Source of the DNA: Hydractinia symbiolongicarpus
Lineage: Eukaryota > Cnidaria > Hydrozoa > Anthoathecata > Hydractiniidae
NCBI RefSeq assembly: GCF_029227915.1
Contig: NC_079877.1
Span: forward strand, 23,833,851-23,897,850
Direction: 5' to 3'
DNA length: 64,000 nt
Made by a program: the position numbers and the translations under genes. Below the pieces are notes generated by a model. The model had not been told where the DNA came from. It worked only from the letters and a program-made list of their open reading frames with translations, and did not search any database. Shown here piece after piece: positions 46,944 through 56,791 of the stretch (the stretch's first letter is position 1; every line of letters starts with the position of its first letter).

Positions 46944-48657
46944 ATTCTAAATGTGTCAGCATAGTTTGGTACATGACACGACCCGTCATAAATTTGCCCA
47001 TTTTTTACCAATTTAGAATAAATCTGAATATATTTTTCAGTGCAGGTGTCGATTTTTATAACATGATTCTCCATGTTAAAAGAGATGGCTTCATCAGCAG
47101 ATGAATTTAGAATATCTCGTAAAACGACTAGTCCATTTAATATTAACTCATTTAAGGTGTGTCCAATGGCAATTTGCGATGATTTAACTGGCGATGATTT
47201 ACTTTTTCTTAGAGTAATTCGTTTCGCTGCAGACGATTTCATAATGCTTGATGTTTTGACGTTATTAAGTTCAATCAAATGTAATTCGAAGTTACTTCTG
47301 GTGATACTTTCTAGAAATACATGTTTACTTAGACATGCTTCTGGATCCACACAAAGAAAAACTTTGTCAGCTTCTTTTCCTCTTGATCCTTCATAGTTTG
47401 TCAAGACGCATTCGTCAATAATTAGATGCAAAATTTCATCCTGATATGTCTGAAGAAGCTTGAACAGCAGTTGAGAGATGGAGGGGATGCTCTGCAAAAG
47501 CAATTCTTTAGATAAATCTGCAATATTGATTGCGCGTACGGTATTCGCATATTTAAATAAATGGCTTTTGATAAAGTGCTGCACGTCATGTACCAACATA
47601 CTCCTGCAATTTCAGCATATGTAAAAGATCCTGGTGGTCTGATCAGCTTGTTCTGCAAGGTATTGCAATTGACACAAACCAAGAAGGGTTTTCCCGCTTC
47701 CAAAGTTCTCAATGACCAATTTCTTCTTCACATCACTGTGCAAAATACGCAATTGCTCAATATTGATCATTATTGACCTGATTTGCTCGGCTGGATTTAA
47801 ACTTAATGTTGGGACAAGGCATTGCATCGCTTTTCTAGTTGCTAAAAAGCCTATTATGTTTCCAACAAGTTTCATAAAATTTGTTTTGGAGTGATGAAGG
47901 CCACTTTTTTGGCAAGTTGTTTTCAGTTTATGCAAAATTTTTTGAAAGCATTTCTTCATGCCTTCTCTATTTTCAAATAAAACTCCATCTATTATATGAC
48001 ATTTGCTGCAAGTATTGACATCCATGTCTCGCAAATCAGGCGCAATAACAACGTTTGCAAAGCTCACGTTTTTACCACACACTAGATTGCTATTTAAAGC
48101 AAGTAAACACTTAACATCGCTTTCCCCATAGGTAATTTCTTTTTGTATATCGCAGACATCAGTTGAACTTGTATACCTCACATTTAAAAAGATATTTGGA
48201 TTTGGGTAAGCAATTAAGATACGTTTGTCATGGCTGTGTAGCTTTCCAATCTCACTTGCGATATTGATCTGATGGTGTAAAAACGCCAAATGTTCCGCAG
48301 AATCATAGTCGGTGATAACACTGACAATTCCTTTCATAATTTCCATAAATAAATTTTTAAGTAAGTAAGCTATTTCCAAAATTTTTTTGCCTTTCTTAAA
48401 CGGAGGAAATTGAAATGATTCCCTGAGGTAACCTACATTTTCTAACCCAAAGTATATCGTTATGTGGCTCCAACATAATTCATACCATTGTTCGGTTGTT
48501 AGTCTTGTAACACGACTAGAAAGATACTCTATGTATCCTTCTTGTGGATTGTATTGGTGTAAGGTGGACATAAAATCGAGGATTTTGCTATATCCATGAG
48601 TAGCTAGTGTAACTTTATTGATTCCATCAGTGGTGGAATGATATAAATGAGGAAAAT
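46944..48657 (-). pseudogene. P-loop NTPase exon with single in-frame TGA
   Basis: A 1,714-base exon open throughout except for TGA at 47611-47609. The N-terminal 300 residues are an unrecognised globular region with a conserved-looking GESDVKCLLALNSNLVCGK segment and a Cys pair (CSKC). Then ILHSDVKKKLVIENFGSGKT gives Walker A, and about 100 residues later LHLIIDECVLTNYEG a Walker B-like strand. The stop falls just after TTRIFYIC; a CGA-to-TGA change would explain it, but that is a guess. The layout resembles superfamily 1 helicase-like NTPases; no helicase C-terminal motifs were found. Confidence 0.7.
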
Positions 48658-49518
48658 CTAAAACAGTATAGAGTTTAATTTAAGGTATTCTCACATTAAG
48701 GAATCAACTGGAATAGGTATTGATTGCTTGGGCATTTAGGGACAACACAGAGTTTTCTCATAGAAATTCATACTCAACTCCCTGACAAACGCTAGAATGC
48801 AAGTTTAGATTAGAATATTTCAAAAACTCGTCAAAGTAGCTTCTTTGTTTACCTGTCATTGGTACTGTCAACTTCAATTCAGAATCAGAAAAGATAAATA
48901 ACATTTCAGGAGGACATTCTCGTTTTCCAAGGATTTGTATTATTATTTTCTTCCCGCATATTTTGTCTGTAAAATCAACTCCTTTGGTGAGTTCCTTCAT
49001 AACCCTCTTTGTTTATATGCACTTTGATGTTGGAAAAGACTTGGAATAATATTACAACAATATTTCCATCTACATTGGTATGCATTATGTGTCTAAAGGG
49101 AATATTTAACTGTGACAAACAATGATATTCACGCTTTTTATATAACAACAGTGTTCCTTCGCATTATACAGCATTGTTCACTTCCTGACAAATATGAGCC
49201 TCGTATATTCTCAGTACAATCAGATTTATCATTCTTATAGATTAGAAATCCATAAAACAGGAAAAAGGACTTATTATGGCTAATAACAATTTGTATGTAC
49301 AACCCACATCCCAATAAAAAAAAGTAAAGATCACGAGTAAAGTATCAAAAAAGCTCGAGAAGATTATCCAATCCTATTTTCAATATTGAATCTGTTTTAG
49401 TAAAAGGTTTTCAGCAGGTTTTAGTATCATTTGGTAGCCCACAATCCTAAAGTTAATAATACTAATAACAATAATAACAATAATAATAAAAAAACTTTTT
49501 ATAAAAAAATCAATATAC

Positions 49519-50408
49519 CTGACTTTTCGTATCTCCTGATTTTTATCGCTATCCATCTTCTCACATTCTTCTTTCAATTGGAGTTGCTGTTTTCAATTCT
49601 GCTTTTGTTCCATTTGATATCTTCTTTTTTTCTTCTGAATTCCTCCATAAATTCATTTAAATCAGATTCATTTTTTTAAAAATCCTTTTCAAGTTTTGAT
49701 TTTTTGAACACTTTATCATGCTGAGAAATTTTAACAACTGTTTCCTTTCACGTTCTCTTTTACACTATCCACATCACTTGACTAAATCACATGGCACCAA
49801 CGCTAGATCTGCTTGATTTTTTCTGTAAACTTTGTTTGTTGATTTCTTCATTAAACTTGAGTATTGCAGTTTCACTTTGTAGTTTGGAGATTTTAAAAAG
49901 TTCCAGATCACTTAATCACTTAAGTCTTTAACTTTTGAAATATCATAGCCAAGTCTCGCAAGTATAATTTCAATATTCTGCTACTGATCTTGGAATTCTA
50001 AGTTTGAAATACTTGTTGCATGCATCAACATGTTTCGAACATTTCTTATCCTTAAAATATCTGCACCTGTGCTAGTGTCATTTTTAAAGGCGTTCTTATT
50101 CTCCAACCGCCCTGCGGGGGCGTAATAGTTGTACATGTGATGAGAAGATCACACAGAATGGTGATATCAAATAGTTTTGAGTTTGTCCTTTGATTCTGAG
50201 GATATATAATTGCAAGTTGATCTTTTTTGAGATGCTTTAGTTGTTTCTATAAAGGTAGAAGGGCTTGATACAACTGTTCTTCGTCTTCAGGTAGGTTGCC
50301 TTGCACGGGATTGTGTAACACAATACAAAAATAGTCCCGTCCTTCATTTATAAAGGTTAACAACTTAATTTGGTGCTCGTTTTTTGCAATTGGATTTTGA
50401 TGTGCCAT
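49519..50408 (-). pseudogene. DZIP3-like HEPN domain and coiled coil, disabled
   Basis: On the minus strand, ATG at 50408 begins MAHQNPIAKNEHQIKLLTFI. LFDITILCDLLITCTTITPP with QGGW follows, then, one frame away, STGADILRIRNVRNMLMHAT with the HEPN R-N-x3-H signature, and ILARLGYDISKVKDLSD. TAG stops lie near 50250 and 49992, and the frame changes near 50090. Lys/Glu-rich helical stretches (KISKLQSETAILKFNEEINK; QLKEECEKMDSDKNQEIRKV) follow to a donor at 49519. Established: DZIP3-type HEPN domains carry this GW and R-x4-6-H pattern. Confidence 0.65.
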
Positions 50409-50919
50409 GTTGGATCACGTTGCCCTAAATTAAGCAGGTAGAATACCGAATAGAGATTAGCTTCTTCTATAGTCATCGAAGAATTTTTGAAGTAAAAAAA
50501 AAAACACTTCAATCATTGCCTGAATCAATGCAACGATCAGATGCTGAAGTTAAGCAAAAGACATATCGAGTAAAACTTTTTGATTTCGAAATGTCTGCTG
50601 AGAGTATTTTCAACTGAAACCAATACAAACATTTTAATAAACAGGACAGAAAAAAACTATAGTGGTTTGTTTTGCATTACGTGTACCTAGCAAGTATAAT
50701 AAACGAATTGATAATTTTATGTCTTTCATGTTTTTTCAATGTCAACTTCAGTTTACCTGGTGTCACGCATAGACTTATTATATTTGACCACAAATCCCAA
50801 AACATAAACTGACAGAACATCAAATATTTTCATAATCATTGTCTATCCGTAGATTCACAACTTTGTTACTTTGTTGCATTTTTTTAAGTTTATACTTATC
50901 TAGTTTTGTATTTATATGT

Positions 50920-51685
50920 CTTTGCTTAATTTTGATTACTCTCTCCTGCGCAGAGACATATTCCTTGGAGTTTGTTATATATATAAAAAAGAACGGATAT
51001 CAAATGCGATATTTTATTGTCCATTTTGTTGCGACGGGTAAATTTAAAGGACGGCCGAACTCGTCGATTTTTCCACGGGCTAACGACTAGTCTCTTTAAT
51101 AATAGCCGTCGCCTGTCTGTCTGTGTGTCCGCGAAAGCCGTGTCCCGTAACGGAAACACGAAATTTTTAAAATGCGCATCAATACCAAATGCGATATATT
51201 TCTGTCCACTTTGTTGAAACGGGTTAATTTAAAGGACGGGCGACCCCGTGGATTTTTCCACGGGCTAACGACTAGTCTCTTTAATAATAGCCGTATTCCG
51301 CCTGTCTGTTTGTCTGCGAAAGCCGCGTCCTGTTACGGAAACACGAATTGCGATATATAACGGACGAGCGACCCCGTCGATTTTTCCAAGGATTACTGAA
51401 TTCTCTATAATAATAACCGTATTCTGTCTGTCTCTGCGCAAAATGGTCCCTCGAGCAGCGAGACACACAAATTGTGGTATAAAAAGGACGGACAAACCGG
51501 TGGATGTTTCCACGGGTTATCAACTAGTATTTATAATTAGCTGTATTTTGTCTTCAATATGGTTGCTCAGATCACTTCATGCTGAAAATGCACGGAAGGT
51601 AGATGGAAGTCAAAACACAGGATTTTAGCCACGCGGATTTGAGAGAACGTTGAACCAGTAGATTTGTCCACAGGCAAGCAGCTAG
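50920..51685 (+). mobile_element. Head-to-tail array of Helitron-like units
   Basis: Unit ends fall at CTAG 51087-51090, CTAG 51272-51275, CTGA 51396-51399, CTAG 51524-51527 and CTAG 51682-51685. Each of the first two is followed at once by TCTCTTTAATAATAGCC, the 5' start of the next unit; the others start with diverged versions. Complete units (for example 51091-51275, 185 bp) carry a CTGTCTGTCTG tract, a GCGAAAGCCG block, a CCCGTAACGG block, GGACGGGCGACC, and the hairpin CCCGTGGATTTTTCCACGGG six bases before CTAG. No coding capacity. The first unit lacks a clear 5' end. Confidence 0.85.
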
Positions 51686-51689
51686 TGCC

Positions 51690-53129
51690 TGTAATAATAA
51701 TATTCATGTTGACATTGCACGCCGTGTGCAAATTTGGCGTAAATAATGAAATCAACTTTTCTTGTAGATGAAATAAATTCCTATCCTTCAAAGCGTTCTG
51801 GCAGACCAAGCTATGGTGTTGGGCATATGCAATCAGTAAGATTGAACCTGGGAAGAATATATACGTCTGCTTGAAACGAAAAGTCGAGAAATGAATTTGA
51901 CAAATGCAGTTTGTCATTGTAGTGTTTGTAAATCATCTTGCACAAACCGGGTGCGTGGAACGGGACAGACACTCAATCCGATATGGCTTTACCCAAAACC
52001 GGTTGCTATGATCGTTAATATGCACTGAAAGAAGCCACTAGATCGTAAAGTATAAAGGCGTTTAAATAAATTTGGGTTTAGTCCTCTTTTTGGTAAGGTA
52101 TCGTCTTAAAGGGGCTAAAATACGATTCAAGAAGCTCAATCTCCGCAATTTCCGAAAAATGGGGTAAATAAACGGATAACGCAAAGGGTCAAGGTGCAAG
52201 AAATTTTACACACTTTAGAACCATTTAGACGTTTCTTTCTAAAAATAGAAAAATTTCCTTCAGTATTTTTTTTAGAGGTAAAATAAGCTACGGTCTGTAA
52301 AATATCAGTAAAAGCATCAGTAAATCGAAAGTTTTGTTTTGACGAGGGAACAGAGATAATGTAATGTATTTGTTAATGTATGTTAGCTACTAGCTTTAAG
52401 AAATTAATTAATACACCTAAAAAAGTTTTTAAAGTCATTGTTGTTGCTTCGACTAGCTTTATGTACAATAAACTTGTATGTTTCTATGCAAAAATGTGAA
52501 GGATATAACTAGCTAGCTGTTGTGTAAGTCACTAAAGTCGAAATCGAACTGCTGTTTCGTAGCCCCTATATTAATTGCATTTTTTTTATCGCTGATACCG
52601 ACAATGTTTTGTACCATCACAATTTTTTGTTTGTAATACGCAGAGCAGAATCTTAAACATCGCCGTATGGAAGAAAGAAAGAAGGACAGCATACAGCCTG
52701 GAAGCCATGAAGTTAATGGTATCCGTGATAAGATATTTAGCCTAGTTAGTTTTTTTAAAAAGCCAATCAGAGTACTTTGTTTTATCTTGAAGGTTTACAT
52801 TTAATTAATCTGAATACAGATTGTAGATAATACGATCTACAAGACCTCCTCCTACGTTCGACGGCAATCGATTCAACCATTTCGCTAAGTAGAAACCCGG
52901 TTAAACCGTCTTTTCAAAAAAGCTGTTTCTCAACCTGTCTTGGCATTGGCAATTTTCAATTGGTTTCATGACATATACAATGTTAAAATTTAAAAGCCTC
53001 CACTCTACTAATTATAAAATGTAAAGATATCTTAATATAAGCCAACGCGTGTGGATCAGACGCAAACTCGTTCCCAGTGCCTGCTTCTTTTTGATATCGA
53101 GACAGTGAGTTGGACGCTCAGTATTTTTA
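51690..53129. other. No recognisable feature
   Basis: AT-rich. A short ATG-initiated frame at 52668 ends at a possible splice donor (AATG|GTATCC), but nothing continues it. Confidence 0.35.
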
Positions 53130-53265
53130 TACTTTTAATAGTCGTCAGCCGTAGAAAAATTCCACGGGAATTCGTCTATCACAACAAAATCGATACAAAT
53201 ATATCGCATTTGCTATTTCGTGTGCCCGTAGCACGACTTCCTCGTGCGCAGAGACACACGGAGAA
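53130..53265 (-). mobile_element. Diverged Helitron-like fragment
   Basis: On the minus strand GAATTCCCGTGGAATTTTTC followed by TACGGCTGACGACTAT matches the 3' hairpin region of the family. The CTAG terminus is mutated (CTAT), and the 5' half keeps only a GTGTCTCTGCGCACGAGG block. Confidence 0.5.
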
Positions 53266-53682
53266 GATATTGTTCTACAAAAAAATAAAGAAAGCACTAG
53301 GAATAAACACTAATTCAAACAAAATCCCTTTTCACATCACATCGTATTTGTATGCTTCAGGAGCGCCAAATCATGGGACACCATTATTTCAAATTTTTTA
53401 TTAAAAAAAGACGCTTAATTAAAAGGGGGAGCTAAATCGAGAGGTGTGCTCATTTTTCCTCCAAGGGCTCATTCCAGCACTCGCATTACTCGATATGAAA
53501 AATAGGAAGCAAGGTTACAAGATTTTAATGAGAAACGCCACGGTTTTATACACAATTCATTTTATAATAAAAATAGAAATCAAAGCTTCATAACTGTTTA
53601 GCAGCGACAGAAAGCTGAATCTTTTTTTCTAGTGTGTGTGTGTCCAAACACATTATGTTGAATAAAAGACTTTTTGTCCATC

Positions 53683-53979
53683 TCACTTGTATGTATCATA
53701 ATGCACACGATTGATATACATGCTTTCATGACACACAACTTCTGCATGACATTGATTTGACGAACCAACAACTCTCATCAATCTAATGTCATCGCCCTGC
53801 GTGACGAAGATGACACTTTTAGATACATCTTTTGATAAAACCAGCGCACTATAACAAACAGTCGTCTCCTGTTGAATGTCTTGTCTCAGTGTTTGCAGAG
53901 AATGGTGGAATGAAGCCGTGAAGTATGTCTTTATCGTTGCACACAATAACAGTACCAATTTGGATACAACATACATCAT
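53683..53979 (-). CDS. Possible small secreted protein, unrecognised
   Basis: 98 residues from ATG 53979 to TGA 53683. The first 22 residues (MMYVVSKLVLLLCATIKTYF) look like a signal peptide. The rest is soluble, with three Cys (TVCYSA, NQCHAE, VVCHES) and no membrane segment. No family recognised. Three Cys would leave one unpaired, and there is no intron or neighbour to support it, so it could be chance or one exon of something longer. Confidence 0.3.
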   Translation of the reverse strand: MMYVVSKLVLLLCATIKTYFTASFHHSLQTLRQDIQQETTVCYSALVLSKDVSKSVIFVTQGDDIRLMRVVGSSNQCHAEVVCHESMYINRVHYDTYK

Positions 53980-55018
53980 TTCAAAGACCTAATCCTACTT
54001 TCAATGCTATCAAGAAGTTTTGTTCTTAATAATACAGATGTCATTTCTCTTTAAGCTGCTTTTATACCAACGAGATAAAGTTGTTGCTATTTTTAGCACA
54101 TATGATTCCAAATCCGGCCACAATACTAAAAATATGGCGCTGTGATATCTTTTTGTTCGTCTATGCGATAATTCAATTTAAAAATTTATTTATAGCACGA
54201 AACTATTTTTAAACTTTATTTGGTCTAAAAATAGAACACAAGTTTAAAAATAGACAATAAAAGGCTGATTTTAGATTTTTCCCAACATACCCAGAATTCA
54301 GTTATTAAAATTTCACGTTTTTAATTTTTTTTTTCCATTAGGGCAAATTTTGAATTCAGCCACAAGGTTGCTAAGAGGTTACTGAACATAAAATATCGAC
54401 TTTTACAAGATTTCATTTCTACACTTTCATTTTGGCGCTCGAAGGTTATTTCTTTAAGGAAAAAAGAATTTTTATCCTTTTGAAGAGCTTCTATACAGAC
54501 TGTTTGCTTGATAATCTAGAGTTAGATCTCAGATGCTTAACTACCCAAACTTTTACCTGGCAACTTGCTTAGCAGTTGCGAAGCCTCAGACCTTAGCAAA
54601 TTAGTTGTTTATAAAAATAAAAAAGCGTAGGTGTTTCGAAGAAATATTAATAACTTATGACCTAAAAATTAATTTAAAAATTAGGGTCCTAACAAAAACA
54701 GGATGATTATTCGCCCCCGCGCGTTGGCAGCTGTTTTCAAGTACCTTGCGAAACAAAAGAAATATCGCTTTGAGATTACAAAGAGATACTCATTCCAACT
54801 GCAGGGAGCTTTAAATAAAAACACGTGTAAGTGATTTGATTGGACGTGACCTTTTTGTCACAATTTGACAAAAAAGTCACGTTTTATCTACGCTGACAGA
54901 ACCGTCTCAGAGGGTGGGAGGTTAAACGGATGGATAAATCTTTTTTCCCTAAAATGCGTTGTCACACAAATCTTAGAGAAAAGCAAAAATGTTACATCTC
55001 CAGTAAATAATTCGAATA
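53980..55018. other. No recognisable feature
   Basis: AT-rich non-coding sequence. Nothing recognised. Confidence 0.4.
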
Positions 55019-55077
55019 CAACCTCGTGCTCAGGACTTGTTAGGCGCCAGGCGCGACAAGTCCTGGGGACGAGGTTG
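55019..55077. repeat. Palindromic MITE-like hairpin
   Basis: CAACCTCGTGCTCAGGACTTGT (55019-55040) pairs with ACAAGTCCTGGGGACGAGGTTG (55056-55077) around a 15-base G/C-rich loop containing GGCGCC. Two mismatches in 22 pairs. It is GC-rich in AT-rich surroundings, so it looks like a foreign insertion. Similar CAACCTCGT-ended hairpins are common in other cnidarian genomes, as I recall. Confidence 0.7.
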
Positions 55078-55508
55078 GTCCGAATAGTAAATTGCCTTTA
55101 TTATTGATGAAATTTCTTCACTAAAGTTTTGCTATAGCAACGGGGAAAAACTTTTTTTTTAGTTTCACCGATATTAATCATTGTGTATTAAAAATAGACA
55201 TTCATTTATACATTTTGTTCGTGAATGCTCGATTAAGCGCCCACTCTGTAATAAGCGTCCACCGATTTATGATTACTTTGATTAACTTACACATCAACTT
55301 TTCGCGAAAAGATTGCCCACGGCGACAGTGAAATTCTTTCTATCATTCGCCAGAGACCAAAAGCTTAGAAAATTAAAATAGTTGTGTATAAAAGATAATT
55401 GAGCAAAGATATCAGATCGTGCGTCGGCGCACAGCTAGATCTAAGGACGGACTTAAAAAGTAGTTGTTTTTTATTCAATCTTCAAAACATGCCTTGCTTT
55501 TAAAGAAT

Positions 55509-55685
55509 TTAACCCTTCCAGTACTTGTCACAGGCAAGTGTCATTTGGGTTACCCAGAGACGCCGCAGCGGAATTTTTCCAAATATCACGACTTTTGCGC
55601 TGCCAGTTTAATCTTGACTCCAGGCTTCTTTGATATAACCCTCGAGGTTTAATTTCAAAGAGCTCTGGGGAGAAGAATGGGTTAA
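55509..55685. mobile_element. Short TTAA-flanked MITE (piggyBac-type)
   Basis: TTAA then CCCTTCCAGTACTTG at the left (55509 on) and AGAAGAATGGG then TTAA at the right (55682-55685). The ends are inverted for CCC(T/A)TTC. About 170 bases of interior, with no coding capacity. Ends are short, so confidence is moderate. Confidence 0.55.
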
Positions 55686-56791
55686 GTTTAAGCATAGTGG
55701 TGCTTAGGGTATAAAAAAAGTGACCATATTTTGACCCAGTATTTTTTTTTACTGACCAACTATTTTTCTTTTTTTTAATATTTTCATAACATCGTATGGT
55801 TTAGAATTCTACTTTTCTGAGTGGAATGCGCTATGTGCAGTTTAGTTTTTTTTTTATCAATTTTTCTCTTTCCTCCTTTAAATGCACTAAGAAACCAAAT
55901 GCTTAAAAATGAGGATAAAAACGTTAGACTTTGTTATATTTAAAAAAAAAAAATTTTCAAATTTTAACATTATTTTAGCTAACTCGTCATTCTTCAGAAT
56001 AAAACGCAGAGATAGAGATTTCGCAGTTCTAAGCTATTTCCTAACCCAGGCAGAACCGATACTTAAATTCTGTTTCAACTTCTCAACTGAACGCGACAAG
56101 TATTCTGGGAAATAACTACGAGAGGGGGTGGCAGAAACATCTTGCACAATCAATAAATAAAGAAATATAGCTTCGACGAAGATAATGTATATACCGTTTG
56201 ATGGCCAGCACCATGAAATATAAACAAAACTAAATACATCTTTAACATTTTACTTTAAAATAAATAATTTCATAACATCGTGTGGTTTAGGATTACAATT
56301 TCTGAGTGGAATACGTTTATTCAAATTCAGGAATTCATAACTAAAAGATTTACAGCAAAACAACTTAATGCCTAAAATTAGAAATTTGTAATAGTTTTTA
56401 AAAATAACAAAACGAAATCTTTGGAAGTAAAAAACAATAAAAATAGAAATAAAATTCAACAAAAATCTACTAGAGCAAACTCATAAGAGAGATAAAAAAT
56501 TCAAAAAAATTAGAACGTCTCTGTAAATGCTTATATCAGTTTCTAGGCAATGAAAAATTCCTTAGAAATCATTTTTATTACAAAAATCAACTTTATATTT
56601 ACCTTAACAGAGAATAAAAAATCAGGGATTAAAATTGTTTTAAATGACTAAATATTTCTCCAAATGAAACCTTCCTATCGGAGGGAAATCCCCTCCGATT
56701 TTTCTCTCTTCTTTTGTTTTTTATTCAAACATTTCTTTTAAAAATAAATAACTATAATTGTACATAAAGTAAAAAATATGAACACCTTTTT
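55686..56791. other. PPOX downstream region with a ~45-bp direct repeat
   Basis: ATAACATCGTATGGTTTAGA with TTCTGAGTGGAATGCG (55787-55832) recurs as ATAACATCGTGTGGTTTAGG with TTCTGAGTGGAATACG (56272-56316). A minus-strand AATAAA near 56719-56724 is the likely PPOX poly(A) signal. Nothing else seen. Confidence 0.45.

Larger units (their letters stand above)
45422..50408 (-). pseudogene. HEPN (DZIP3-like), coiled coil, P-loop NTPase, FN3, ankyrin multidomain gene, decayed
   Basis: Minus-strand order: HEPN from ATG 50408 to about 49900, coiled coil to 49519, exon 49004-48787, a long exon 48657-46944, an FN3 exon 46674-46411, then ankyrin repeats to 45422. Junctions from 49519 to 46411 are GT...AG and phase-consistent. 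The HEPN part has an R-N-x3-H motif (RNVRNMLMHATSIS) and a PPQGGW block; two TAG stops and a frameshift disable it. The long exon has Walker A NFGSGKTLLG and a Walker B-like LHLIIDEC; one TGA (47611-47609) interrupts an otherwise open 571-codon frame. A 1-bp frameshift breaks the first ankyrin pair. HEPN plus NTPase plus repeats is a plan used in innate-immunity proteins (established for related architectures); function here is inferred. The last intron junction is uncertain. Confidence 0.65.

Noticed and set aside
52668-52720. Small ATG exon ending at a GT donor
   Set aside because: Nothing downstream continues it and the donor is weak.
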